Assembly: GCA_934047225.1 (NCBI GenBank)
Contig: OW204000.1
Coordinates: 14,712,001 to 14,776,000, forward strand
Source: Ypsolopha sequella
Lineage: Eukaryota; Arthropoda; Insecta; Lepidoptera; Ypsolophidae
Direction of reading: 5' to 3'
DNA length: 64,000 nucleotides
Under the pieces are notes generated by a model. The model searched no databases. It was not told the origin of the DNA and was given only the letters and a program-made list of their open reading frames with translations. Of this stretch, positions 1-13,580 are shown one piece after another (positions within the stretch are counted from its first letter, which is position 1; each line of letters begins with the position of its first letter). The translations under genes were made by a program, and so were the position numbers.

Positions 1-1063
1 TTGCCATTTATGGACGGATTTCAAAAAATCAAAAAGTAGTGTACTCAGAAAATCATAACACATGCAATGTAATAGTCAAAATTGGATTCTCCCGTTATGT
101 GACTTATCCTCATTGTGCGTGGTACGAAAAAGTATCGAAATCGTGCTTCTTTTCTATGATTGGACCATATTAATCTGAATGCAAATTTGTGTTCTATGCA
201 GAAAACGCAGAAGGCTGAGTATCAAAAAATGTAATACAAACAAATTGTTCAGTAAAACATGAAGAACAATATCTATGGTCAAGAATCAGGGTCCGCCAGT
301 GGCCCCATATTAATTTATTTTGATCAATTACTTTTCATCTTGATTTTATTAGACCAACTAAGCCATGGCGGGCGTGTAGCCCTAACGACTGTAGCTTTGG
401 GGGGGGGGGGCTGAGCACCAAAGCCCCTAAGAGTTGGCAATGTATAAATTTGTCAGGTTCAGTTTTGTTTCGACTTATGTATTAAAAGCGAACCACTCCA
501 AACAAGACTCCTGAAAAGGTAGCACACATGGGACAACTTTTAATATAATAAAAATCATGAAGGCAACCCGAGAATGGGAGGGCATGCCTAACAAGCCTCT
601 TTTTTTAAAAAACTGCTCATGGTTTTAAAACCGATTGCAAGTTAGCAAAATAAAGAAAAAAAAAAAAAGATGTATTAAATATATTTTTTATATCGAATGT
701 ATATGCAGCACATAGCCTACCCCGAATGTACAGCTAATGCTTCCGCACAGATAGATGCAATATCAATCAATCAATTTCAATTTTAATCAAAAATAAGATG
801 CATCAAAGGAAACAGTAGTTCATAAAAATGTTTTTGGAGAATTTTAGACATCTTTTATTTTTAAACAGACTGACGAGACGTGCTTTATAAATATGATTGG
901 GGAGCATCAACCAAGAGCACTATTTCTATAATGTTTCCTAGAACAATTGATAATTGCAATTATTCATTATTTTACAATAGCACTTTGCTTAATAAAATCA
1001 CTTAATTGCTCTATGGGAGGATTTGGTAATAAATTAATGAAGAAACATAGTGCTTTTTATAGT
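1..1063. other. Non-coding AT-rich DNA
   Basis: I see no gene, RNA or transposon ends here. There is a G-run near 400-410 and an A-run near 655-668. No reading frame longer than about 60 codons resembles a protein I know. The right part is probably the 3' flank of the minus-strand Atg8 gene. Confidence 0.5.
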
Positions 1064-1073
1064 TTTATTTATT
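1064..1073 (-). promoter_or_regulatory. Candidate poly(A) signal pair of Atg8
   Basis: The plus strand reads TTTATTTATT, which is two overlapping AATAAA signals on the minus strand. They lie about 280 bases downstream of the Atg8 stop codon. This is a plausible 3' UTR length, but no transcript evidence is available. Confidence 0.4.
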
Positions 1074-1353
1074 ACAGAAATAGTTACAGACTCCTAAAAC
1101 CAAAAAATTGATATAATGCATATTTTCATCCTTATTTTTGTGTCATATTCATATTATAGGTAATAAAGAAATGAATTATTCAACTGGATCCTCAAGTTGA
1201 ATGTCGAATGTGCAAATAAAGATATCACCATCAAAACATAATAATTATAAGCTAGGCCTTACAACTAAGTTTTAACCGATGCCAGATAAAATCTACACAT
1301 GGTTAGAAGTGAAATGTTAGTAATTATTATAATGAGAGAGATTAATATGGGAA

Positions 1354-3530
<2,177 letters not shown>

Positions 3531-3595
3531 GCACCCGTGGTATGAGGTTTTATCGCGCGCGACGCAACTTAGTTGAATCACAATTGCGAGAAGCG
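3531..3595 (+). repeat. Dispersed repeat fragment (inverted copy at 51871-51939)
   Basis: A segment around the core TCGCGCGCGACGCAACTTAG recurs in reverse complement near 51871-51939, with similar flanks on both sides (GCACCCGT upstream, TTGAATC downstream). Two copies 48 kb apart in opposite orientation show an interspersed repeat. No coding content or terminal repeats could be defined. Confidence 0.6.
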
Positions 3596-4578
3596 TTACT
3601 TTAGTGATTAAACAGTACGTCACGCTTCTTGCCCTTGTTATTCAAGTAGTGGTGTCGCACGCGAATACACTTACGGGGCCTGATATCGAATCGGCACAAA
3701 AATTCTTGTTATTTTTCCTCCAGCACTTGTCCCATAAATTCGTGATTGCCGACTCCGGCAGCTGAGACACGGCCTACTTTATTTGCTAAAAAAAAGTACC
3801 AACCCTAGAAAGTGTTGCCAATGCTACCGATTATTCAGTATTTTATCCGATTTTTTCAACGATCTATTGCAAACATTGCTATGCGCAAACATGAAAATAA
3901 ACGATCATCTCCGGACAGGAAAGGAAATAACTCGATCAAAACGAGAAGGATTTTTGCATAATATGTTTATATACTTCTGTTAAAACTAGGGAGGGTCGGT
4001 CGCCTCGCTCCGCTCCACTTAGTTCGGCTGCCTTAATTTATATAGATGTAAACCTAAGACACTCCCCGCTTCGCTCGTCATCGCAACTATATTTGACATT
4101 TTGTTGAAAGACTTTCGTAAAATTCCTAATGCCGATAAAAAAAAGTTCAATTTCATTAACATCTTTTTTATTACACCGAAAGTTTACCAGTTAGATATTG
4201 CAATGAATGCCACCTTTGCACACAATGCCTATATTTTATTTCATGGGGTCAAAATCGTTGCAAATTAGCTGTATTTTACCTTATTTACCAAACTTATACT
4301 ATCATTACAGGACAGGTCCCAATGCAACAGTACAGTTAAGGATCGGCGCTCCCACAGCTCGTTGTCAAAAGTAGGCATATTACGCACGCACTCATTCTCA
4401 GGCCACGCACGCACTCATTCTCAGGCCGCGCACGCACACATACATAACTTCAGCAGTGGTACCACGACGAAGTGCCGCGAACTTGCATAAGCGAGCGAAT
4501 TCCTCAACACGATAACATCTCGATAATTAAATATTAAATAATAAATGTAATATTATTAAAAAAATATTTACTGACGAC
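3596..4578. other. Non-coding DNA
   Basis: No gene seen. A 23-24 bp unit containing ACGCACTCATTCTCAGGCC is repeated in tandem near 4382-4430. Around 3990-4080 there is a short stretch rich in CGCTCCGCTC/CGCTTCGCTCG, a motif that also appears near 5640, 14440 and 55780 beside other repeats. Confidence 0.4.
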
Positions 4579-4648
4579 CCGTACAGTGTAGTTAATAGTA
4601 TCTGCCTTTTGCGCCGAGGGTCTCGGGTTCAATTCCCGGTTGGGCAGA
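4579..4648 (+). repeat. tRNA-related SINE head (fragment)
   Basis: The B-box-like sequence GGTTCAATTCC lies at 4626-4636 inside CTCGGGTTCAATTCCCGG, which forms a T-arm hairpin, with a degenerate A-box region near 4588-4600. There is no acceptor-stem pairing and no CCA-compatible end, so it is a tRNA-derived SINE piece rather than a working tRNA. A second tRNA-headed copy of a different type is at 19475. Confidence 0.6.
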
Positions 4649-4713
4649 TTTGTAATTTATGATGAATTTAAATATCCGTTGGTTTGGAAACTCTTGATAT
4701 AATTTGGTTTGTT

Positions 4714-5159
4714 CCGAGCACGGACGAGCACGAACGAGCACGAACGAGCACTAACGAGCACGAAGGAGCACAAACGAGCACGGACAAGCACGAACGAGCA
4801 CTAACGAGCACGAGCGAGCACGGACAAACACGAACGAGCACGAACGAGCACTAACGAGCACGAAGGAGCACGAACGAGTACGAACGAGCACGAACGAACA
4901 CGGACGAGCACGGACAAGGACGAACGAGCACGGACGAGCACTAACGAGCACGAACGAGCACGGACGAGCACTAACGAGCATGGACGAGCACGAACGAGCA
5001 CGGACGAGCACGAATGAGCACGGACGATCACTAACGAGCACGAACGAACACAAACGAATACGAATGAGCACGAACGACCACGAACGAGCACGAACGAGAA
5101 CGGACGAGCACGAACAAGCACGACGAGCACGAACAAGCACGACGAGCACGAACAAGCAT
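4714..5159. repeat. Minisatellite with a 10-bp unit (CGAACGAGCA)
   Basis: About 44 head-to-tail variants of CGAACGAGCA, CGGACGAGCA and CTAACGAGCA follow one another, often alternating so that 20-bp and 30-bp higher-order periods appear. The last part (5117-5159) changes to a 19-bp CACGAACAAGCACGACGAG-type unit. Because 10 bp is not a multiple of three and stop codons are rare in the unit, several frames stay open for 80-176 codons on both strands. These frames give Arg/Ser/Cys/Val-rich repeats and are not considered genes. Confidence 0.92.
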
Positions 5160-5700
5160 GAACAATTTTGGGACATCCCTAGTGTAAAAGTCAACAAGTA
5201 CGGGGCGGGGGACATCGCTAGGATGTAAATTTTTCCCATCCCTAGTACCAAAAACGTGTATTTTTGAATAGATCTTGTCAAGCCCTTTTCTTAGAGTACC
5301 ATGAACATGGGTCTAGCTTCAGCCGTGTGGGAGATACGGGCCGTCAAAGTTTTGATATAAGGAAGGGGGTAGATCTCGGCGAGACCTTTTCCTAGACACC
5401 CATCAATATGGGTCTAACTCCAGCCGTTTAGGAGATACAGGCCGTCAAAGTTTTGACATTAAAAAAATATGTATTTTATACCCATTAGTCCAACCCCTAG
5501 GGATGTACCTTCCGTTCCGAAGATATGGTCGAAACAACTTTTTTTGGGACATCCCTAGTGTCAAAGTCAAAAAGTACACCCCTTCTGTCTGGGGATGTCC
5601 CTAGAGGCTAGGGACGTCTCTAGCAACTGCGAACGTTCGCGCTTCGCGCTCGCATGCTTAGTTCCTAGGTGAGGTGTCAATTTTTCCCATCCCTAGGATC
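5160..5700. repeat. Diverged tandem subunits, family shared with 13990-14530
   Basis: Two subunits of about 110-130 bp follow each other; each has the pattern AGATCT(C/T)G(T/G)C(A/G)AG, CTTTTC(T/C)TAGA, ATGGGTCTA and AGATACGGGCCGTCAAAGTT. The same pair with the same order occurs at 14081-14280. Both copies continue into a TTCCGAAGATATGG segment and then into TTTTTCCCATCCCTAG and CTTCGC(A/G)CTCGC motifs. The two loci therefore carry copies of one interspersed or satellite-derived repeat. It has no protein-coding content. Confidence 0.8.
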
Positions 5701-5887
5701 AAAGTCAATAAAAATACGCATACATCACTATCAAAATTCAAAATTCAATTTCAAATAGTTTATTTTGCAAAGCAGGTATAAATATATACACATTTTACAC
5801 GTCAAATTTAATCTAATAAAAAAAAAAATTAATAAAATAATAAATATACATGAACTAAATTAATTTCTATACTTACGTACTTTGTTA

Positions 5888-6208
5888 CCTCTGACGAACA
5901 TTGTGCCTCGGATTGTAAACGGTGAAATAATGCAAAATGTAGATGACGAATGGAGAAGATTGCCCTCGATTATAAACCAAGTTGATATGACTCTTCCACC
6001 AGACGAATTTTGGGCAGAAATTTGCGCTTTTGAAGATTTTAACAATATTTAAAAATTTGCTCTGGATTTACTATGCCTTCCTCACTCTAACGCAGATTGT
6101 GAACGCTGCTTCAGTTCAGTCAATCTTATTAAAACAAAGATCCGAAATAGGCTGAGTAATGAAACTTTAAACGGCACACTTTTGGCAAAACAACATATTA
6201 AGCGCTAA
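5888..6208 (+). pseudogene. hAT transposase remnant (C-terminal dimerisation region)
   Basis: Read in one frame, this stretch gives a protein-like sequence with a single in-frame TAA near 6051. The part after that stop contains LLCLPHSNADCERCFSSVN followed by LIKTKIRNRLSNETLNGTL and ends at a TAA at 6206-6208. The pattern P-H-S/N-A-x-x-E-R-x-F-S-x-x-N-x-I-K-x-K-x-R-N-R is the conserved C-terminal dimerisation region of hAT transposases (Dimer_Tnp_hAT). The upstream half includes WRRLPSIINQ and PDEFWAEI, also typical of insect hAT proteins. The N-terminal zinc finger and catalytic core are absent. It is related to, but not the same copy as, the fragments at 7563-7975 and 30480-31014. Confidence 0.85.
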
Positions 6209-7562
6209 AGGTGTTGTGTGGATTTTTCTTCAACAAGAGAAATGTTGGTTATTAATGTTGGTTACATTTTATTATAATTAAATGTTGGTTACATTACGGG
6301 ACGGATTGTAGGGGTGGAGGTGGGGTATGGGGGGAGGGGGAGGGGAAGGGCTACCCCCTGGTACCCCTCCCCTTTGTAGCAAACCCATGGTTTTTGAGAT
6401 ATTCATGGTTGAAGTTTGAGGTTATGTATGTGATAATACCTCGATAGAGGGGTGAGCGGGGGGATATTAATGAGAAGAGAGCAAGCGGATAATACTTTGC
6501 GGGTTCGTCCATCAATTTGATTCCTCCCCCCCCCCCCCCTTCTATCGAGATATTTTGGACTGTTTGAACCTATCAGTACAGAAGTCACCTATTTTGACAC
6601 AAATTCCTTTCTGCATCGGCTCCGGCGCTGCGGGAAGTGCAGCCCCTTCGCCCTTGCGTAACAAAGCATAGGCACCCATGCTCACCTCCGCAGCTTCGGC
6701 TTGCTGGTCACCTTCGGCGACCAGCCTCAGCCGCTTCGGCTCGCACGGTTGCCTATGCTTTATTACTGCGGGCGGGGGCTGCCCTCCCTCCGCGCCTTCG
6801 GCTTTTCATATACACTCTAGGGGTAGTAGCCACAAGACTGTATAGAGTCGGGGTGCACTAAGTCGGTTTTTGAACAGTTTAACCTACCAGTACAGAAATT
6901 GATTTTTAGCCATGGTAGTCACACGTGTTAGTTAGACAGGAGTACGTAAAACGATCTCGACCGCAAAAGCAACAAACGACAACTAATCAACGCGAAACGT
7001 CACTAAAACAAAATGGCGTCGTTTTGCGTTTACAAAACAGCGTCAGAAACACAATTTTTCTTTTCAAATGTCCTTAAATTAATAATCTTTATAATGATTT
7101 TCACGTTAATATACAAAATTTTAAGTTTGCAATACAAACCAAAACCTATTGAATGTGAATTACAACATAATTACGGTAAAACTCGTCACATGTGGTTGTA
7201 TGGACTTAACCTTTGCATAACGAAACGCAATTGACATGTCAAAAGTGATGGTTGTAAGTCAAAACAAAAATTTTATTGTCAACTTTGATTAATTTATTTC
7301 TCAAAAACTACGCATTTGCTACAAAAAAGAATTCGGTGAAAGACTTCTTATATCATCTACTTTCTGTAAAAAAATTACGAAAGCCCAGACTAGCGTCCCG
7401 TAATGTACATTTTATCCATTGTTTACTTTAAAGCAATAAAACAAAGGTTTTGAAAACGTACTATTTTTTCTTAGCAGCCTTCTTAGGGAATACGACTTTT
7501 TATTTACCCATCGTACGATCGTTCATTCAAAACGTCTGGCAACACATTGTGGATGTGGCAGC
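6209..7562. other. Non-coding DNA with a GC-rich fold-back
   Basis: No gene seen. It contains a C-run (6528-6539), a G-rich tract near 6310-6350 and the GC-rich inverted repeat annotated separately at 6633-6789. Confidence 0.45.
6633..6789. repeat. GC-rich inverted repeat (about 42-bp arms)
   Basis: The left arm (about 6633-6677) contains GCAGCCCC and AAAGCATAGGCA; the right arm (about 6746-6789) contains their reverse complements TGCCTATGCTTT and GGGGGCTGCC. The loop is rich in CTTCGGC. The base composition is far more GC-rich than its surroundings, suggesting an inserted small fold-back element. Confidence 0.65.
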
Positions 7563-7975
7563 CAGTGTTGCCACCTTGGTTTTTGAAAAAGAGCAGTTGG
7601 ACAAGCTAGAAAGGGCTAGATTTAGCAAATTTTGCTATCAAAAGTGCTAAAAATTGTTTATTTGAAATGTAGTAAGTAATTTCAGAAAATTCAACAGAGT
7701 AATTAAAACTAAGTTATTGAATTTGTCAAAAATCGTACCTGCTGAAGCAGAAAAAGTTGATGGCTGATTGACATCTGCGTTTTTTGCGGATTTGAACGAA
7801 AATTTCAAATGAATCCCACAGTTTTTTATTATTTCAGTTGACACCTTGTGTGAACAGCAAGACTCTCTCAGTCGTTGTAAACCCCATCGTATACTTAGTA
7901 TGGATATCATTGTTTTTAGCCCCATTTTGTTTCTGGTTTTATTTTTAATTAGGTTCACAGAACTATAACTTTTTA
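7563..7975 (-). mobile_element. Truncated non-autonomous hAT element
   Basis: The left end is CAGTGTTGCCACCTT, the same terminal inverted repeat as the complete element at 30480-31014, and the body matches that element in reverse complement up to about 7975. The minus strand carries the same transposase tail, with LIKNKTRNKMGLKTM and RESCCSHKVSTEIIKN. The other terminus is missing, replaced by unrelated sequence after about 7975, so this copy is dead and cannot be cross-mobilised by both ends. Confidence 0.85.
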
Positions 7976-8772
7976 TACGGGCACCCTCTGGGCGAAATAT
8001 ACCCAAAAGCAGTATAACGCTCTTCGCGTGTATTGTAGCCAAGTAGTATATTTTTAATTCCCATAGACAATAATTTTCCGAGGGTCTGAATCCAACCCTG
8101 AGCCTTGTGCAGGCAATTTTATAATCAAGTAATTTGAGCGCGCGCGCCCATAGGAAATTGTACGGCGAATAAGTCCCTAAAATATTGGAATATTTGGTAA
8201 CGTATTGCGGAAAAGCTATGAATAGTATCGGAAAACTTTTTATGTAATAATGTTTGTTAACGTGTTGTTATGAATCTGAAATATGTTTTGTCGTTGTTTT
8301 GTCTTTAATTTAATCCCAATACCTATAACGCCGCAGTGCTATTTGAGAGATTTACTGGAGATTTTTTTCAAAGAACCAGTACTTCATCTTGTAAGGTATT
8401 TATTTTGTTTAGAAATTTAAATTTTTACTCTCTTAAATAGGCCATAACCCCGAACCCTGTTTTGCACAATCGTGAAACTCTCATCCTCTATAATAAGAAT
8501 ATAAAACTATGGTACACACAATTTTAAAGCCGCCAGTGTGAACTAGTTCAAAGTACAAGCAAATAAATCCACCCGATCGGCCATTTGGTTGAGCGCTCGA
8601 AGCGCCCGCGTGAGCGGCGCGCGCAGTGTAGGAGGTTGGTCCGCGCGCGCGGCACCAGAGACCCCCGTTCATTAATTAACACTTTCGTCAGGTTCCAACA
8701 CTGACAGCAGGATAGCGTATACAATTTTCAACGCGTGTGACAGAGATGGCAATAGAACCCGTGTCGCGACCT
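7976..8772. other. Non-coding DNA
   Basis: No gene or element ends recognised. A GCGCGC-rich patch lies near 8600-8660. Confidence 0.4.
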
Positions 8773-9250
8773 CTAGTTTTTGAACGCGCCCCAGCAGCTC
8801 CGGCTGCCGGCCGCCGCCGCGTACAGTACGCATCCGGTACCTACTCTCAGCTGCACTTCCACCAGCACGGCAACACTATGAAGACGTCCAGTAGCAAGTG
8901 CTGCATCCCGTCTCACTTCCAACTTATTGTACCCAACCATTCCTATCACAAACAGAGTTGGATACAATAAAGGGTATCCGGGATACACCCCATACATCTT
9001 CATGTACAGAAATCTTATGTATTTGTTCTGTATCCGTTCGATCATATTTATATATTTTATTTCATATGGAGACCATATGATGGAACGGCCTTCAAGATGA
9101 CTTCTCACTAGCGCTCCATAGAGAGCTCGTACTGCGTTGACGTTGGTGAACCCGTTCGACTGCCGCAAGACAAACCCCAGGTTCCGGAATGCCTTTTTGC
9201 ATACGTCGACGACATGTTTCCGGAAGTGTTTCTCAAACCTGCGTGACTCG
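8773..9250 (-). pseudogene. Non-LTR retrotransposon reverse transcriptase fragment, 3' part
   Basis: The minus strand encodes FEKHFRKHVVDVCKKAFRN, LGFVLRQSNGF, LYGALVRSHLE, IIWSPYEIKYINMIERIQNK and RFLY. This is the thumb/connection region that follows the YxDD box in Jockey/CR1-group reverse transcriptases (family pattern: LGFxLRxS, LYxxLVRSxLEYxSxIWSP, IExxQxKFxRxL). The polymerase core is missing here. A matching upstream piece lies on the same strand at 18640-18904, and the two appear to be one element split by the insertion 9259-18621. Confidence 0.8.
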
Positions 9251-11599
9251 CTGCAGCGCAGAGCTGTCACATGGACCAAATAAAAGTCCTAAGTTGGTCC
9301 GTTCAAATAGGACTCGGACCTAGTCTGATGGACTTTTATGGTAAGCCCTAAACTCAAGCAGACCGTACGGACTAGCTCTAACTAACTAAGCCGAGTTGGT
9401 CCGAAACAGTCCGTTAAATGACTTCAAGAGAGTTATTCGATAAATGCAGTGCTACAATTTGATAAATAGTCGAAAATATTTCGTGTATTTTATTGAATAA
9501 TATTGAAATACCTGAAAACTTCAATTAAGGTGAAATCTTTTTATCCCACTGCAAAACGCAAAAAAGATAGGTACATTTTTATGATACAAGAATACAAACT
9601 CGGGTCACGCGAGCGTACGAGAGTCATGGTGACGGTGCGTGGCATCCGTTTCACATTAGTAAATCTTAATTGTAGGGCCTAAAGTTCCAAATTGAATAGC
9701 TTTACGTTTACGATGTACCGGAAATCTCGGGCAGCTGGCAGCGGGCGGTCATTATCTACTCGAATACGTTATTGCGAGTGCAAATCCGGTTCGATGCCAC
9801 GAGCGCAAGGGTTGTTGCACGCAAATTTCGTGAAATATAAATTATTGGGATGTTTTGAGAACAAAACTTTTAAGGGCAATTTTTTTTTTTTTTAGGAAGT
9901 CTAAAATTACCATCAAATTAGTTCACGCAAAAACACTGATTTTCATTAATTTTGATTACTTACTTACTTTGTCTTATGGTACATCCGAAATTGCGAACCC
10001 AATATTGATAATTGACTTTGACGTTTAGAAAATAATGAGGGGTTTTCAAAGTCAAATTAAAAAAGAAAAAGTAGTACCGAACGACACAATAGATGGCGCA
10101 GCCTGTACTAAAAGTGTCAAAAAAGTCTTCCTGGCAACACTGGATTCTTTTGATTTTGACACTTCTTCTTTGCTTCTTTCTTTTTTATGTTCAATCCATG
10201 CCTCAAATGTATTATTGCTAAGATCCATTGTTCTTTCCGTAATTAGTTAAACTGTGTGTTCCTATATTTTTACAATTAGCTACAACGCATGGGCTGACCA
10301 TGTTGAAAGTTGAATGAAATACCAAGCTATTAACGTAAGTAATATAGATAGAAAACAACATTGTTGGATTTAACAATTGAATTGACAATTTTTATCTTGC
10401 TGCCCACAGATTAAAAAATAGTCTTTGCTTTTTGACACTTGAAAGCAGGGTAACGCCATCTGTGTTTACTTCTGAAAGCTTGTAGGCGCGTAGCCGGACG
10501 TTTTAATTTCGACGTAAGTTATGATATTATTAAAATCCTTAGTTGTCGGATAGTAGATAGGTTATGCATATTTGAAGCTTTGTTTAAAAAGTTAGAAAAT
10601 TTAGGACGTTGCTGTAGGTATTATTTAGGTATTTGCAATTATTGAATCTAATAGTGTCATTACAAAATTAGAACTAAAAGTTTAGATTGTATCTGACATA
10701 AAATATGCGTATTTTGTTGTTATTCATTTATTAGAAATATTGCATTCATGGAACTTAGGTAAACTGAAAATTGTGAAATACTCTTTCAATATAGAATTAG
10801 AGGGACTTCAGTTTATTTACATCACATGGTATTATTTATCTTGACCAATTATAGAAATATTAGAAATTTATTTAGTTTGCTTTTCGGTTTAATTAAGTTT
10901 CTTTTCATATTATGAGAAATACAAAATTAGAATTCAAGAGTTGACAGCTACTTCATCATAATAACATACCCGATCATCATTCAAAAGATTAGAAGAATTC
11001 GCACATGTAGTTTTAAGAAAACATGATTTCGATTATCATGGCATACAAAAATACGCGCGGGGTGAAGCGCGGGGGCGGGGACGCTAGGCCGCGTGACGGT
11101 CGTGGGCTGGTCGGCTCGCTTTGTACTACTTTGTAGCCGTGGCGAGCGGAGAGCGCGAGGGCAGTCAAGATAAGTACTTACATCAGCAAATAAAATTTTA
11201 AAGTTCACTTTTACATAAACTTTTTATTATGATAAAGTATGCATATATATATATATATATAGGTGAATTTAGAAGTAAATGCTTTTAATTTATAATGTAA
11301 GGGCATAACAGATGTTGGCGGGGGTGAAACAGTGCGACGCGACGATCGCTCGCGGTCGGCTCCAGTTGGTAAAGTGCACTAGTGATTTTGTACGAGAATT
11401 TTATAAAAAGGTTAAACTTGGCGGAATGATCATGGACGTGTTACTTTTGTTATCTTATATTATATTATGTAAATTTTTGACAAAATTACTTATGTGTTTT
11501 CATATTTTACTTCAATGTTTTCATTACAATCTCAATAGTTTTGATGTGGATACTTCTCGTGAATATGAACTGTATGAAACTGGCACATAAAGAGGTTAT

Positions 11600-12060
11600 T
11601 AAAACACGAGTGTGAGTAAAAAAAAAATACAATCCAATTGAGAACCTCCTCCTTTTTTGAAGTCGGTGAAAAACGAGCCGTTTAATAAGTACCTAGTTAT
11701 GTGTAGTTTCATACACTACTTACCTACACTCATGCAACTCATGCAATAGGTTACCTAGGTACCTACCTATTTTTCAATCAATAAGATATTTATTTATTAT
11801 AGTTACATACAATTGGTATTATAGACTTAAATAACATTGGTAACAAATTGTCGTAAGTTTTACTTCATTTTGCTGATTAAATTTTAATGTTTATTTTTAA
11901 TTGTTTTCAATAAATAGGGAGGGCCGAGGTTGGGGTTCCTATTTTTAACCGACTTAAAAATGGAGGAGGTTCTCAATTGGAATGTATGTTTATTTTTTAT
12001 TTTTTTAACCGACTTCAAAAAGGAGGTGGTTCTCAATTCGACTGTACGTTTTTTTTTTTT
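11600..12060. repeat. Repeated AACCGACTTCAAAAA / GGAGG..GGTTCTCAA motif
   Basis: Three copies of the motif occur: inverted near 11640-11680, direct near 11946-11985, and direct near 12006-12050. The direct copies read CCGACTT(C/A)AAAAA(G/T)GGAGG followed by GGTTCTCAATT. This motif marks the ends of an interspersed repeat whose body is at 12064-13580. Confidence 0.6.
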
Positions 12061-12063
12061 TTT

Positions 12064-13580
12064 TGGCGTTGTTATTCCATAACTCCGTCATTTCCCAACC
12101 GATTTGAACAATTATTTTTTTGTTTGAAAGAGTATACTTCCAGGTAGGTCCCATTTTGGGTTTGGTCATGATCTGATGAAGGTCTTCAGAGACAGCATAT
12201 CTCTCGAAATTGAAGCAATCGCTATGTACTTGGGTGCTGATTACAAGGTATTACTTGAAAATCGACATTCTTCCACCTGACCTTCGATCCTGGCTTGATC
12301 AACATATTCACCATAGAACTCTTCAACGCTTCAACGGATCAGAGCACATAACTCGAGATTGCGGCAATCACTGCGTTAGGGTGCTGATTCAAGGGTATTA
12401 CTTGGAGATTATCAGAATACCCACCTGACCTTCGATCCTGGCTTCATCACCATAGAACTCCTCAACGGATGACAGCACATAACTTTAGATTGCGGCAACC
12501 AGTTTGTGTTAGGGTACTCATTGCAGGGCATTGCTAGAAATTGCCAGTGTACCCACCTGAATTTCGATCTTGGCTTCATCACCGTAGAACTCTTCAACGG
12601 ATGACAGCACATAACTCGAGATTGCGGTAATCATGTTCTGTTAGGGTGCTGATATCAGGAAGCTACTCAAACATGGCTACTTATACTCACTTGAACTTCG
12701 TTTCATATTAACACCACGTTTGCAAGAACTACCTATACCTCACAATTTAACCCAGCAACACTAAAAAATGTGAAATAAAATAAACTTTTAACAAAAAAAT
12801 AGCAACCGACTTCAATAGTAACAGCAGTCATTCACTAAAAAGTTAATAATAATTCTATAAAGACCGATGGTACCGAAGCAACACTTTTGCTGACTTCTTT
12901 CTTCCTGAAACATTATGTTATCTAGAAGTCGGCGTATTTCCTACGATATAGCAACATAGAAACCAATATAAGAACGCCGACTTCTAGATAACATAACGTT
13001 TCAGGAAGAAAGAAGTCGGCAAAAGTGTTGCTACGATACCATCGGTCTTTATAGAATTATTAGAACTTTTTAGTGAATGACTGCAGTTACTATTGAAGTC
13101 GGTTGCTATTTTTTTGTTAAAAGTTTATTTTTTGGCGTTGTTACTCAATATAACTCCGTCATTTCTGAACCGATTTGAATGATTCTTTTTTTGTTTGGAA
13201 GAGTGTGCTTTAGATTTGGTCATGATCTGATAAAGCCCTTCAGAGATAAGCAGTGGAACTCCTCAGAAAATAACAGCATACCTCTCAAGATTGAGGTAAT
13301 CGCTCTGTACCAGGATGCTGATTGTAGGGTATTACTTGTAAAATCGATATTCTTCCACCTGAACTTCGATCCTGGCTTCATCATCATATTCACCATAGAA
13401 CCCACAACGGTTTGGAGCACATAGCTCGAGATTACGGCAATCACTGTGTTAGGCTGCTGATTGAAGGGTATTACTTGGAGATTATCAGAATACCCATGTG
13501 ACCTTTGATCCTGGCTTCATCACCATAGAACTCCTCAACGGTTGACAGCACATCACTTTGGATTGCGGCAATCAGCTTGT
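12064..13580. repeat. Two direct copies of a repeat body, separated by a palindrome
   Basis: GGCGTTGTTA followed by TAACTCCGTCATTTC, ACCGATTTGAA and GAAAGAGT (or GGAAGAGT) starts at 12064 and again at 13133. Each copy then shows a recurring subunit with GATCCTGGCTTCATC, ACCATAGAACTC, CAACGG and AGCACATAACT; about four subunits lie in 12250-12650 and two in 13360-13580. It is non-coding and probably a Helitron- or MITE-type repeat. Confidence 0.65.
12779..13132. repeat. Long near-perfect palindrome (about 155-bp arms)
   Basis: The left arm (about 12779-12935) and right arm (about 12975-13132) are reverse complements with few mismatches: AAACTTTTAACAAAAAAATA on the left pairs with TATTTTTTTGTTAAAAGTTT on the right, and AGAAGTCGGCGT pairs with ACGCCGACTTCT near the centre. 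The loop is about 40 bp. Similarity this high implies recent formation or gene-conversion between arms. Confidence 0.85.

Noticed and set aside
4579..4648. A possible true tRNA gene
   Set aside because: Only the T-arm is good; the acceptor stem does not pair and the D and anticodon arms are degenerate.
4751..5281. A 176-codon open frame on the minus strand, and others of 82-111 codons, over the minisatellite
   Set aside because: They are translations of a 10-bp tandem repeat in different frames; composition is repetitive and all frames are equally open.
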